Positions 10,386-21,611 of a stretch of DNA of 64,000 nt are shown piece by piece. Each line of letters starts with the position of its first letter. Within the stretch, counting starts at the first letter, position 1. The position numbers and the translations under genes are program-made. The notes under the pieces are model-generated. The model did not search any database. It was not told where the DNA came from and saw nothing but the letters and a program-made list of their open reading frames with translations. Origin of the DNA: Asterias rubens (taxonomy: Eukaryota; Echinodermata; Asteroidea; Forcipulatida; Asteriidae); assembly GCF_902459465.1 (NCBI RefSeq), contig NW_022985698.1, positions 62,001-126,000 on the forward strand, written 5' to 3'.

Positions 10386-10680
10386 TGAATATTTTTTTAA
10401 TTTAAATCTTAAGCCTCAAGCCTGGTTCATACTTCCTGCGAATGTGAATGAGATACGGATGTTGATATCAAAAGTTCACAAATAATTTGCAGAGGTTGAA
10501 TTGTGCGAATATTGCTTTACGTGCTAAAATTGCGTTACGTGCGAATATTGAGATGTGCGAATATCCCAGCGAAAACAGAGTTGTGATGTTAAATTCACGT
10601 AAAATTTGTATCGAATTCACATTCGCAGGAAGTATGAATTAGGCTTGAGGCTTTAGATTTAAATTAAAAAAATATTCATA
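10386..10680. mobile_element. Foldback element with about 60-bp inverted ends
   Basis: The left arm contains AATTTAAATCTTAAGCCTCA and CATACTTCCTGCGAATGTGA. The right arm is its inverse (TTCACATTCGCAGGAAGTAT, then GGCTTGAGGCTTTAGATTTA). The spacer is about 170 bp and non-coding, which fits a foldback MITE. Confidence 0.75.
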
Positions 10681-10779
10681 AAGATAAAGTCACAAGCATG
10701 CAAACTGAATTCGCAGGGTCTGTTAGCTTGAGAAAAAAAAAACACCAAGACCTTTTACTTAGTACGAGGTTCTTAAGTG

Positions 10780-10955
10780 TCTTGTAAGAAGGTACGAAGT
10801 GTCCAAGATACGAAGTGTCCAAGATACGAAGTGTCCAAGGTACGAAGTGTCCAAAGTACAAAGTGTCCAAGGTACGAAATGTCCAAAGTCACTTCGTACC
10901 TTGCAAAGGTACGAAGCGCCAAGGGTGCGAAGTGCCAAAGGTACGAAGTGTCCCG
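10780..10955. repeat. 16-bp tandem repeat GGTACGAAGTGTCCAA
   Basis: About ten degenerate units run in one direction, with one inverted unit (CACTTCGTACC) near 10892. Open frames in this stretch are repeat artefacts. The same motif returns at 49315-49490 (inverted) and 49793-49935. Confidence 0.85.
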
Positions 10956-10959
10956 ACAC

Positions 10960-11163
10960 CTTTCATCTCGGAAGACTGTTTTTTGACCTATCCATGCCTA
11001 GCGGTACCAACTACATCTCTGAGCACGGCAATCCTGAACAGGCATCATTGCACCACCCCGTAGAAATCTGGCTGGGTTACAACATCAGGAAGAAACCATG
11101 CAGTCAATGTTCAACTTCACGTTCTCCGACAAGTACTTTGTGATGGAATTATCCAAAAGCTAG
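10960..11163 (+). pseudogene. Unidentified coding-like fragment
   Basis: One frame reads MPSGTNYISEHGNPEQASL then HHPVEIW. A different frame from about 11085 reads EETMQSMFNFTFSDKYFVM and stops after ELSKS. Both have protein-like composition, and a single frameshift near 11060-11085 would join them, suggesting a decayed exon or retrocopy. I do not recognise the family, and no flanking splice sites were convincing. Confidence 0.25.
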
Positions 11164-12360
11164 AAACAACGGTAGGTCATCAAGGGTAGGCCTGAGGTTC
11201 GGAGGAAAAAAAAGTAACATAATATTTTAATTTTACATTGTTTAGATCCCATCATATAGTTTAAATAAAAAAATATTTGACAAAAATAACCAGGCTAATT
11301 CTCATTGTACACGGACCTAAACTGGGGGCGCTGTACTCCGTAGCACGTTAATATAAGGTTTGCGGTATAAACACATCCGGTTATTAAATATTAAACTTCA
11401 AATAAGAGGACAACTAACACAAAACAAAAGAAACAAATCAACTGCAATCATAAATTATATAAATGCAATAAAACAAAGAGCAAGTTGAAGACAGAAACTT
11501 GTGTTTTGTAAACATCGTGTGCAAAATAACCTAGTACTGTCACTGTAGTATGAGCATTTAAATAATTATAACAATGTTTAGTGGATTCAGGTCCCTACCC
11601 TACTACTTCTTTCTGATATTTAAAAAAATATTTTATAAATACATGCCACGACGGCGATGTCCAACGACAAAACAAATAAAAAGCAGCACCAGAAAAATCG
11701 TGTTTACTGTGACGTCACGCTATACAACTACAATGAGTGCCGCAACAGCGGAGAAATTTGTGATTTTTCTTGAAATTACGAGGCCGAAAACACGACAACG
11801 GTTGAACGTGCAGAAGTGAATGTACCATCAAGAGGACCGCAAACCCTTCGTCTACCATAATATCGACCTCATTTGTCTCCATTATGCTCGAAACAGTCAA
11901 GTTCACCAAAAACGTGAGGCTACTCTTCGAAAAGTGTGAAAACTTAAGTACACTTCAGTTGAAAATAAAAATGTCTTAGAGGGGTTAAATTCGGCAAAAA
12001 TTGGGTTCTAAATCTACGTTAGATTGTCGAGAAGGCTACTTACCCCACCATGTTGGTTTTACTCTGATGGAAATGTACTTCCCATCGGTTTCAAGGAGCA
12101 GTGTCGGAACGCTCGCAATTTCACGCGAAATCTCGAAGGGGTCCGAGGCCCGCTCTCGCTGCAAATGAAATCGAGCTCCGCGCTTCATTATCGAGCACGC
12201 TGCGCCTAGACAATGTAGTTAGTTTAAAAAGTCCGTGCTTGGCGCCAGGTTTTGTTCTTTGCCGTAGAACATTTTGTTTTCTTGTTGAGGTTAAACTGCA
12301 GAGCTTTTGAATTGAGATACGAAATATTCGGCGCTTCGGATCGGTACCCTAGATAATGGT
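11164..12360. other. Intergenic, nothing recognised
   Basis: AT-rich, then GC-richer after 12000. It contains a second copy (about 11887) of the motif seen near 9249. Confidence 0.4.
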
Positions 12361-12369
12361 CCGGAGTTC

Positions 12370-14430
12370 AGTGCTCCAATGGGGAGAGCTCCCCTTTTAT
12401 TTGGTTAGCTTTGCATCCATGTTTTAGATAAACCCGGAATAAAATTTGTAATTTAAAAGGGAGTGCCTCATGATCCTTGGTGAGCCTTGCATAAGGCATG
12501 GGTAGTGCCCTATATTAATAAACATGGTAAGTGGGTGTTTTAAATTGGTAGTGCCCCCTTTTGTTTAGCTTTACACCGGGGAGTGCCCTTAACTAATGAA
12601 CCCGAAACAATTAATGGCCGTTTTAAATGGGGAGTGCCCGTCTTTGGTTAGCTTTCCTTCGGGGAGTGCACCAAGTATAATTAACCCGGAAAAATCGGGT
12701 GTAAATATGGGGAGTGCCCATCTTTGTTTGCTTTATGCATGTATCGGGAAGTGCCCCAAGTATAAACCCAGAAATTGGTGTTTTAAACGGAGAGTGCCCA
12801 TCGTTGGTTAGCTTTACATCGGGGAGTGCCCCAAAGTAACGAACCCGAAAGAAAAGAAAAAATGGGGAGTGCCCATCTCTGGTTAGCTTTAGATCCCCAA
12901 AATGGGTGTTTTAAATGGGGAGTGCCCATCTTTGGTTTAGCTTTCCTTCGGGGAGCGCCCGAAGTATATAATGAACCCGAAAAAATTGGGTGTTTTAAAT
13001 GAGAGTGATGTGTTCACGTGATCACACTTGGTTACGCAAATGAGTTGACCTCGTGTAAGGTCACACGGAGGCAGAGTGGAAAACTGAGGAACAGAGAATA
13101 AAGCACATGTTGATGCAGAAATTGAATTCGTATATTATTGCTTTTAATAGTGTTGATGATTTAATTCGTTAGTCTATTAAGAAATTACAGGGAGTGCCTA
13201 TGTTTGTTTAGTTTTATGTTCGGAAATGCCCCAAGTATGAACCCGGAAAATGGGTGTTTGAAATGGGGAGTGCCCATCTTCTTCGGGGAGTGCCCCAAGT
13301 ATTGAACCCGGAAAATTGTGGGTTTTAAATGGGGAGTGCCCATCTTTGGTTAGCTTTCTTTTTGGGAGTGCCCCAAGGATTGAACCCGGAAAATTGGGGG
13401 TTTAAGATGGGAAGTGCCCATCCTTGGTTTTCCTTCGGGGAGTACCCCAAGTATGAACCCGGAAAATAGGTGTTTGAAATGGGGAGTGTCCATCTTCTTC
13501 GCGGAGTGCCCCAAGTATTGAACCCGGAAAATCGTGTGTTTTAAATGGGGAGTGCCCATCTTTGGTTAGCTTTCCTTCTGGGAGTGCCCCAAGGATCGAA
13601 CCTGGAAAATCGGGTGTTTAAGATTGGGAGTGTCCATCCTTGGTTAGTTTTCCTTCGGGGAGTGCCCCAAGTAATGAACCCGACAAAATCGGTTATGTAA
13701 TGGGGAGTGCCCATCTTTGGTTAGTTTTATATCCGGAAGTGCCCCAAGTATACAACCGGAAAATGGGTGTTTTAAATGGGGAGTTTCCATCTTTGGTTAG
13801 CTCCTTCGGGGAGTGCCCCAAGTATTGAACCCGGAAAATTGGGTGTTTAAGATGGGAAGTGCCCATCCTTGGTTTTCCTTCGGGGAGTGCCCCAAGTATG
13901 AACCCGGAAAATAGGTGTTTGAAATGGGGAGTGCCCATTTTCTTCGGGGAGTGCCCCAAGTATTGAACCCGGAAAATCGTGTGTTTTAAAAGGGGAGTGT
14001 CCATCTTTGTTTAGCTTTCTTTCGGGGAGTGCCCCAGTAATGAACCCATAAAAATTTGTGTTTTAATTGGGAGCGGAATGGCCCATCTTCTTGTTTAGCT
14101 TTTCATCGGGGAGAGCCCCAAGTAATAAACCCGGGAAAAAAATGGGTGTTTGAAATGGGGAGTGACCATGTTTGGTTTTTCATCGGGGAGTGATTCCATT
14201 AATAATACTCAAAAAAAAAAAAAAAAAAAAAAAAGCCTTGAATGGCGAGTGCCCCACTTGGGTAGGCCTTGCGTAATGAGGGAGTTCCCTGAGTAATGAG
14301 CCCTGGAAATGGGTGTTTCTAAACGGGGAGTGCCCCTCTCTTTTGGTCTTGGCCGGCACTGGGGCGTCCCCCCTTGCTTGGGCCTTGGAAGTTAGGGAAA
14401 AGCGGGTAGTGCCCCCTTAGGTTTAGGCGT
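12370..14430. repeat. Degenerate satellite of about 75 bp (GGGGAGTGCCCATCTTTGG)
   Basis: Some 25 units combine GGGGAGTGCCCATCTTTGG, TTAGCTTTCCTTCGGGGAGT, GCCCCAAGTATTGAACCC and GGAAAATTGGGTGTTTTAAA. Adjacent units differ by many substitutions and indels. Long open frames on both strands here are repeat artefacts. The array is broken near 13005-13190 and by poly-A at about 14212-14234. Faint units persist to about 15960. Confidence 0.85.
13005..13190. mobile_element. Non-satellite insert within the satellite
   Basis: Unique sequence interrupts the array between GTTTTAAATGAGAG and GGGAGTGCC. It begins TGATGTGTTCACGTGATC, contains AATAAAGCAC, and ends AAATTACA. TG...CA ends and a polyadenylation-like signal hint at a short LTR, but no target duplication is clear. 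Confidence 0.3.
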
Positions 14431-14889
14431 ATTTTGGTTTAATCGGCTAATGGACGCTGGAAAATCTCTACAGACAAAATGAGGTCTAGTATTTGGAGAG
14501 TGCCTCCATCCAGGGATCATGATTTGAAGCTTTTAGACGTACAAAATAAGTTTATATACTTATTTGTGTAGAGCCAGTAGGGGAGATAGCCTTAGCTTTG
14601 ATCCACACCGGGTCTTCGTCAGATGTATAAGCAAACACAAGCAACATAGCAAAAGGAGGGCAAAGAACTATGGGAAGGCTCCGAAAAAGCGGAAATTATA
14701 CCCATTCAAAGTTGTTATCTTACAGACATGGGGTGGCTACGATCCCTTAAGAGTGTCACCGGTATGAATAATACCCCCCTCTAAAAAAAAGATTGTAGAC
14801 TTACGTCATTGGTTAAAAATATTCATATATGCAAATCACCCCAAAATCAAATCAGCTTTCACACCTTTGGCGGCGCACTATACTTCGCC
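14431..14889. other. Satellite edge, nothing recognised
   Basis: An open frame at 14564-14767 (+) is lysine/arginine-rich but matches no family I know. Confidence 0.3.
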
Positions 14890-14952
14890 GTCATTCATAT
14901 TCTTGTAGAAGACGCGTAAACAGCTTTCCTTTCCTTCGTCTTCTACTTACAG
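14890..14952. repeat. 63-bp direct repeat, left copy, with internal hairpin
   Basis: Identical to 15429-15491. Inside each copy GTAGAAGACG and CGTCTTCTAC form a perfect 10-bp stem around a pyrimidine-rich loop. Confidence 0.9.
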
Positions 14953-15428
14953 GTAAAGATTTTCTATTTTCAAATATTATGCTTATAACTTTATTTCATT
15001 TATTTATATAACATGTGACTAGAGCAAATGTATAATAGAGTTACAGTACATATTACTGTGATTTATCGTTATTTTGTAGATAATTATTGTTTGCGGGATG
15101 TTTTCCTGTATATTGAGATATGCAGGAAAAGCAACCAAATTCAGTTTAATCTCGTACTCTCGTTGTAAATAATGTTTAAGTAAATATATAACACAAGCGT
15201 GATTATTTTAACGTCTGTCCATTTTGTTTATTTGGACTTACGATGTCTCTATCGTCGACTGAGTCACATAATTCAAGATGGCGGCCGCCAGCAAGCTTTT
15301 GGCGGGAACCGTGCGCCTTGTTTTATTTGTTTTCTGCCTTAAGCAATACCTTTACCTTTTAATTTAATTGATTTCTTTATTAAATCTAAATATATCCTAA
15401 ATACGCATTAGCCTTTATTAATTAAAAA
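14953..15428. other. 476-bp AT-rich segment between the identical 63-bp repeats
   Basis: Non-coding. The right part carries CAAGATGGCGGCCGCC and GGCGGGAACC, GC-rich motifs that look promoter-like. It may be the body of a small element whose ends are the repeats. Confidence 0.35.
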
Positions 15429-15491
15429 GTCATTCATATTCTTGTAGAAGACGCGTAAACAGCTTTCCTTTCCTTCGTCTTCTACTTACAG
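15429..15491. repeat. 63-bp direct repeat, right copy
   Basis: Identical to 14890-14952. The bases following differ: AATAAACATCG here, GTAAAGATTTT at the left copy. Confidence 0.9.
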
Positions 15492-16146
15492 AATAAACAT
15501 CGTGACAATAAGAACAACAACACAGCCGTGTCCTCTATCCTTTATTTGTCCTATTAAATACCGTGGGCTACAAGAGTAACGTAGTGAGGACAGAATGATG
15601 GTCATTGGAAGGGTGGATTACCGGCCAAAAAGGCTAGCTAGTAGGGGAGCAGGACTTTCGTATCTTATAAAGTTAGAAATAAAAGGAAAGGCAACGGGGA
15701 ATGCCACACTTCTGGTTTTGGCGGGCAGCAGGGGAAGGCCCTAGGAAATGGACTTGGAGGTGTGCACTCTGAAAGTTTGGTGCCTCTGTTGGTTTGGCCT
15801 CTGTTAGTTAGCCTTGGTAGGAGGGCGGTATTTATAGGTACGGCTCAGGGGGAGTACCCCCTCAGTTACCCCTTAGTCTGAATGGCGTTGCGTTTATGCA
15901 TTGAGTATGGTCTGAGAGAGTTTTCAATGGGGAGTGCCTTTATAGCGGTTTTGGCACCATAATATAGGAAACTGTCCCGGTTAATGGGGTTCCTATAAGA
16001 CTAGAGCTCAATAAAAGAAGCTTCTTAAAGGAGGTTTGGTAGATTGTTTGCACTTGTATCACGTTTGTTCAATACAGGCAAAGTCGGCTCTGAAAGTCCA
16101 TAAACCTGGCAGGCTTCAGTTGCTTAAGGCTTCCCGAGACCGGTTA
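15492..16146. other. Degenerate satellite remnants and 5' flank of the DIRS-like element
   Basis: Scattered GGGGAGTGCC-like motifs occur to about 15940. No coding region is recognised. The left end of the DIRS element probably lies here but has no visible terminal repeat. Confidence 0.35.
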
Positions 16147-16239
16147 CGATCGTAACGTAGCTTATGTTATGGCTCTACGATCGTGACGTAGCTTATGTTA
16201 TGGCTCTACGATCGTAACGTAGCTTATGTTATGGCTCTC
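16147..16239. repeat. Three 31-bp tandem repeats
   Basis: Three units each open CGATCGTAACGTAGCTTATG with a single G/A difference in the middle one. They stand immediately before the first open frame of the DIRS-like element, a position suited to a promoter or terminal repeat. Confidence 0.9.
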
Positions 16240-16905
16240 CTTCGTAAGTACGTCTCCGAGTTCGCTCCTCTATCACCCGAGGACATCAAAGAGAAGCAGT
16301 TGTATGTGCCGAGAGACAGGGATGTATGTTTCCGTTGCCGAAAAAGGGGTAAATTTTTATCGAGACTGCAAGGAAATACTCCAAGTTTTCCCGAGCCGGT
16401 TTGGCATGGTGGACTTTTAGTCAACGTACGTCGGGGGAAGGGAGCCTCAGGTGATATTTGGGTTTTCTATGTGCATGCTCTAAAGTGGGAAATCATTAGA
16501 TTTTTAGGTTTGTTCGAGGAATGCCTCGCCCCCTACTTACTCAAAAAAATATACTTTATAGATCGGTCATTGGCCGTTGTAAATGTTTTATAAGCTGTCC
16601 TTTGAACGGTTTCTCTCTTGATTAAACCTAGTAGTATAGGCGGTTCTTGAAGATATTGGGAACCCGTGTGTGGGAGCACTCATCTTGCTACCCCTTTGAC
16701 TATGTTGCAGCTCAGGCTGCAAGGCGGCGCAGAGGTTCGTGTTTCTGGGTAGATATATCATGGGCCCCCCGATGGATCAGAGCCAAGTCCTGCTAAAGTT
16801 CTTTCAGGTGTTGGCCGGCCTAATTTTCAAGCCCTGCGGTTTCGAGACCCAGATTTATTTGTAGCTGGAAGGTCTGCACGATCATCCCAAGCGTGGAATG
16901 ACATA

Positions 16906-17565
16906 TTGACTGAGTGCCCTCACGCCGGCCAGCAGATAGGGCGATGGTTGCGTCAGGGCGTAGACTTGTTTGAGTTTTCCCAACCCTTTAGAGGGAAATA
17001 CCGGGGTAGAATCTTTGACTCGGCTATCCTTCCACCCATGTACTTTTCTAACGCCCCTATTTGCAAGGAATTCACCCCTTTCATTAATGAGACAATTTCG
17101 AAGCGCCTTGTAGAGGGGTCAGTGGAACTTTTGGGGCGGTAAAAAGCACGAAACCGCCGAGGTGTGTCAATGCGCTCACCATCGAGCCTCCCCAAAACAG
17201 ACTAGTTTTGTCGATGAAGGGGCCAAACATCTGGTGTAAGGATACACCTTTCAAATTAGTTCCATTGGGGGATACTGTGGAATTGATTAGTCGAGGTGGA
17301 AAGTTCTCGGGAATCGACGACGCTCAGGGATACAAACAAATCCTTCTAAATGAGAGGCCTATGGACCTTCTGTGGCTTCGAGTGGGCGGGATTCTATTTT
17401 GTTGCAACTACTCTCCCGTTCGGTTTCAAAAACAGTGCCTACATATATTCCTCACTTGGGTTTTGTCTCTCAACCTGGTTAAAAAAAACGGGCATTCACA
17501 CAGAAGTTTGGATCGTCGACCGTTTCATTGGAGAGTGTAGTGGAGAGTGGAAGTCTTGTTCCTAA
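16906..17565 (+). pseudogene. DIRS-like reverse transcriptase, broken
   Basis: Read in three frames. 16906-17142 is the N-terminal part. 17208-17400 has KFSGIDDAQGYKQILLNERP, the first catalytic region. 17350-17565 has ATTLPFGFKNSAYIYSSLGF followed by TEVWIVDRFIGE. At least two frameshifts are needed to join them. Confidence 0.7.
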
Positions 17566-17983
17566 AGGCAGAATGTTTGTTTTTGTTTCTTTGCAGGGCT
17601 CGATCAGCGACTCGAGTCAAAAGGCTGCTAGAGCGTTGTATGTAGTCTGTTACATGCAGTCACTTGGATACTTCATCAACCTGAAGAAGAGCTAATTGCA
17701 GCCGGTTTCATGGATGGTGCATTTGGGTCTAGGGGTTTGTTCAGACTCCCTATTCTGGATCCCGGATAAGAAGAAGTGCTCATTCGCCCATGTTAGGGAG
17801 GACATGTTGAAAGCAGGTTCGGTGCTTCTGAAAAAAATGCAGCACTTTGTCGGAAAATGCCAAGCTCCATTTTAGTGTTCATTGCTACTTCCCTTTTGTC
17901 CGGGAGTGTTGCTCCTTTATGTTTGAGTTGGATGAGGTCACACCTGTTCATTTAACTCAACCGGTGCGCGATGAAGTGCTCTT

Positions 17984-18621
17984 TTGGCGTTTTGTCGACT
18001 CATTTTCAGAGCCTATCCCATGGAGGAAAGAGCGGTACCAGTGACAGTAAGGTTGGCGTCGGATGCCTCTGGTCATAAATGGGGTGGGTATTTGTCGCTT
18101 CCCGGTCAAAACGCCATCACCTTCGGCGTTTATTGGTCATCTAATGTGCAATTTATAACAGACATCTGTTACAAAGAGGCACTGGCTTTGTATTTTGTTT
18201 TACTGTCAGAAATATATACACTCTTGGACAGAAGAGTCGATGTGCAGGTAGATTCACAAAGTCTCTCCTAGAAGCTAATTTCGGCCTAAAGTTGGAGTGG
18301 GTCCCAAGTGGGGAAAACCAGGCAGATTTTCCATACAGGGAGCTTTCTAGAGCGGACGCTCGTCTTGCAGCGTCGATGTGGCACTTCCTGCAAAGGGAGC
18401 TCGGTGGAAGTTCGGGGTTTTCATGGGGTCTCACGACACTGCCCTCCAATGTTCCGAAAGGCCGTGATAAGAGAACCTTCTTCTCAAGATTCCCAGTCCA
18501 AGGCTCGTCAGGGATTAACGTGTTTGCACAGTCATGCCCTCTGGGTGAGCAGCTGTATGTTTTCCCTCCCTTTGTGCTCATTCCAGCTCTGATCAAGCTT
18601 TTCATCGAATGGTGTCGGTGA
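17984..18621 (+). pseudogene. DIRS-like RNase H region, broken
   Basis: ASDASGHKWGGYLSLPG, ITDICYKEALALYFVLLSE and DVQVDSQSLS give the D..E..D spacing expected of RNase H. A stop after QSLS is followed in another frame by LEWVPSGENQADFPYRELSR, the usual tail of this domain in DIRS and related pol proteins. Confidence 0.65.
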
Positions 18622-19472
18622 CAATAGTAGTGCCGAAGCACCACCATCCAAGGTCCTGTTGGCCGCGTTTAGTGTACGGTATTTTGCGACACGGTCTTTG
18701 CGCCTAGAGCGGAACTCGGTCAGACGGGCGTCCTGGTATTTCCGTCAAGGCGAGGATAAGGAAAAAAAAACTCAGAGGGCCTTCGATTCGAGCCTTGGGC
18801 ATGCGAGTGTCGTTTTCCTGCGGATGGTCGGATTTCGAGGGAGGTTCGTTTGCAGCGTTTTGGCAGAGCCCTGTCGAGCAAAGAAACCGGAGTTGGCGGT
18901 TCTAGACGGAGGTGTAAACAACATCAGCAAGGCTGGCGGTGCAGGAGTAGAGGAGTTGCTGGGAGTTCTTGCCTCGGCGGGTAAACGTTTGTAAACCAAG
19001 TGTCAGGGGATAAAGTTTGCTTTTTTCTCTCCAACGATTGTATAACTCAGTCAGACCTAGTAGGTCAGGTTCATTTACGGTTTGGGGGAGTATGACATCA
19101 CAGAGACGACTGCAAAGATTACTCGGGTCAGTTTTGGTCTTGCGTACCAGAGTGCACGTGGATTTAGATATTTCGCTCAGGTTCCTTTTACCCCCAACAA
19201 GTTTTGGTAACCGTACTGTTTTCTTTCCTTTCCTTGTCTCTCAAGCTCGACCGGGTCAAGTCGAGGCTTAAAGAGTTGGACTATCATTTTGACAAGTTTG
19301 ACATTCAATACGCGGAAAAGGAGTTTGGTATAAGCAGTTTGTCGACCTTTCTTTGGAGCAATCATAGCTCAGGCTATTTCACTGACGGCGAGGGCTCGAT
19401 TCAGCGACCCCAGAGGATGTGGCTTAGTTTTTACCGGATCGAGACTCAAAGGGTCGAACACAGGTTCATGCC

Positions 19473-20292
19473 TTGGGTTGCGGAAATTTTGGAAAAAGTG
19501 GACCTTTTGGCTGTGGGTGTGAGCGACATCTTTCAGCCGGAACAGTCGATTCATACATTGGTCAGCTCAGGGCCTATTTCAACACAGGTGGAAAGACACT
19601 TCCTTGGCGGCAGAACTCACAATGGGGCAACCCTTGTATTTCCTTTCGAGTGCGGAAATATTTAAAGGCAACGAGGCTTGAGCAAGCTGAAGCCCGGGTG
19701 ACGCCCAGACAAGCAGTCCCCATTTTCTCGGACAGGATCAGGTGGCTCGCAAACGAAATCAGGAAGTGAATAACAAAGCTTCAGGAGACCGACCATGTAC
19801 ACTTCGTGGGGCAGTTCATTTTGTACAGGGACTTGGCTTTCTTCTTGTGCCTATGGTGGGCAGGAGATAGGTCGGAAGATCTAGGGTGAACGAAGACCAG
19901 TGAAATCACTAAGATTTATGGCAGAGATCCTCTTCTCAGCCACACTATTGGCCAAACTGTGCGGCAAGGTGGCTCATCTCTCGTTGTAATCCCTAATAAG
20001 ATAGCAGTGAAATGGACCGGCAGGGGCTTTGGAAGGCATGGTCAGGTTTGCACGGGATACGGACATCTACACCGGATCACAGGTCGTTGACTAACAATAC
20101 GTTCACAGGAAACGGCCCCACGAATTGCCTTAAACTATATTTCTCAGCTTCGTCAGATCCGGGTGACCGCGTCTTAAGACCATACGGTGGAAAGGCGGGA
20201 GTAGCATCCACTCTGCGGTTGCAGGGAGCCACGGACCAGGAAGTGATGGATCACTGCGGATGGGTGACACAGTGAGCGTACAGACACTACAC
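19473..20292 (+). pseudogene. DIRS-like tyrosine recombinase, broken
   Basis: Blocks include VDSYIGQLRAYFNTGGKTLP and RDLAFFLCLWWAGDRSEDLG. The C-terminal core reads GVASTLRLQGATDQEVMDHC then GW, a stop, and AYRHYT with the candidate nucleophilic Tyr. The stop between GWVTQ and AYRHYT and several frame changes make it non-functional. Confidence 0.65.
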
Positions 20293-20400
20293 TTGGATAG
20301 ATGGATAGAGTAACCAGGCGCCGCACCACGGTTCTTTTAATAAGGAAGGCCATTGAGGATGAAGGAAAGGAGCGGCCATCACCAGCAGACCAGGCTGGGG

Positions 20401-20676
20401 AGTTCTATCGGCCCTAAACTCCGGCTTCAAAGCTTAGAAGGCTTTTAAATCTCCAGCAGGGCAGGCAGCGACGGTGTGAGAGTTGGATGAGAGATGGGGG
20501 GAAAGTGGGGGACAGTGGCGTGCGGATCCTGGGTGCGGGTGAGGAACCTTTTCTACCCAGTCCTCAATCCATGTAGAGACCGGAGCCCAGGACGAACACA
20601 GCGGTGCAAATAATTTACTGTTCCGAACAAGGCCAATTTGACAGGTGATCAACTTCAGCAATCGGTGATGCATATT
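20401..20676. other. 3' flank of the DIRS-like element
   Basis: GC-rich and without a recognised feature. It may include the element's 3' untranslated end. Confidence 0.35.
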
Positions 20677-20914
20677 GGGTGCGTTCGATAAGCTTCCCTG
20701 GGTCGACCCCGCTGCGGTGCTCACTCGGGTGAGCCCCTGACAAGAGCTAATCGAACGATCACACTCGCCCTCTCGTGGTGACCCACAAGTGACCCACTCC
20801 ACAAGCAGGGCACTGGGGGCTGACCCGGGTTAGCCCCTGGAATGACGTCAAAGCTGTTCCATCTTTACCGGGGGCAGACCGGGGTCGACCCAGGGAAGCT
20901 AATCGAACGCACCC
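20677..20914. mobile_element. MITE with GGGTGCGTTCG ends, copy 1
   Basis: It runs from GGGTGCGTTCGATAAGCTTC to AAGCTAATCGAACGCACCC, with a matching inner GGGTCGACCCCG inverted repeat and no coding capacity. Two further copies lie within the cysteine-rich gene. Confidence 0.85.
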
Positions 20915-21209
20915 TTAGTTATACCTGTTCATGTTTGTTGTGTTGTCTTTTAACCTTCGAGAAAGACTCTGCTAGGGTCCGAACGATAGGCCATTAACTA
21001 TTTTTTACTTTCATCTGATATACTTGTTTCCCTTTATTTGTTTGCCCTTTCTGAAACAGGTACGCATTTGAAGCCTACACTATTAGGCCTGGATTAGCCC
21101 TTGCATGCGATGACATCTTCCAGACCTACAATTTCGTTTCAAAAAGTAGCAAACACCATGCCTATTATATCGTTGCGGTACCCGCTGCCAAAAACATAGG
21201 ATTCGAACT
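20915..21209. other. Intergenic, nothing recognised
   Basis: AT-rich. AAGACTCTGCTAGGGTC near 20966 recurs near 52806 in the Bfr1-like gene, a small dispersed motif. Confidence 0.35.
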
Positions 21210-21395
21210 GCCTCTAGCTACCGGGCGACCTCGGTAGTCTAGTTGGTAAGACACTGCTCTAGAATTGCAAGGGTCGTGGGTTCGAATCACACCCGAGTAA
21301 CATGCCTGTGATATTTTTTCACAGGACTCGGGAAAGTACTGAGTATACAGTGCTAACACACATCGGTGTATGGGTAAAAACCAAAATTAATACAA
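21210..21395 (+). mobile_element. tRNA-derived SINE
   Basis: The head carries a box A-like TAGTCTAGTTGG and box B GGTTCGAATC, followed by a body with GACTCGGGAAAGTACTGAGT and CACATCGGTGTATGGGT. Related pieces lie at 29670-29800, 54870-55040, 55160-55285 and 60090-60175. Confidence 0.7.
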
Positions 21396-21525
21396 TGCCT
21401 GCTGTTTTCGTAACTATACGGGAAGACACAAAAAAATGCTAATAGCAGCCTACGGAACATATAACCGCCACAAACTTTGCCTTAGAAAAAGAAATAAATA
21501 GTTGGGTCCATTATAATAAAAGCTG

Positions 21526-21611
21526 TTAATTTTTTGACATAATTGCCGAATATTTGAGCGCTGTGTCATGCTTGTTGGTGTACTCCGGAAGCTGTTCTTC
21601 CATGCGGATCA
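21526..21611 (-). CDS. Cysteine-rich gene, candidate last exon
   Basis: After TTATTTCAGAG| the frame reads IRMEEQLPEYTNKHDTALKY and ends SAIMSKN plus stop. Using the first AG (TTTCAG|AG) would give an immediate stop, so the second AG of the CAGAG pair is assumed. No cysteines. It fits frame and context but is otherwise unsupported. Confidence 0.45.

Larger units (their letters stand above)
16240..20400 (+). mobile_element. Degenerate DIRS-like tyrosine-recombinase retrotransposon
   Basis: Domains run in DIRS order across several broken frames. A basic gag-like frame (16195-16593) has VCFRCRKRGKF. The reverse transcriptase (about 17150-17560) has FVATTLPFGFKNSAYIYSS, and WIVDRFIGE stands where DIRS elements have YIDDRHVG. 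The RNase H-like part has LASDASGHKWGGYL (18050-18100) and WVPSGENQADF (18300). The tyrosine recombinase ends with LQGATDQEVMDHCGW and AYRHYT (20220-20292). Frameshifts and stops separate every block, and one of the two catalytic Asp of the RT motif is replaced, so the copy is inactive. Calling it DIRS/Ngaro rather than LTR rests on the recombinase at the 3' end; no integrase or LTR is seen. Confidence 0.75.

Noticed and set aside
10777..11143. Frames reading repeated YEVSKVRSVQ
   Set aside because: Translation of the 16-bp GGTACGAAGTGTCCAA repeat.
12596..14004. Frames reading repeated GTPHLKHTIFRVQYLG
   Set aside because: Translation of the 75-bp satellite.
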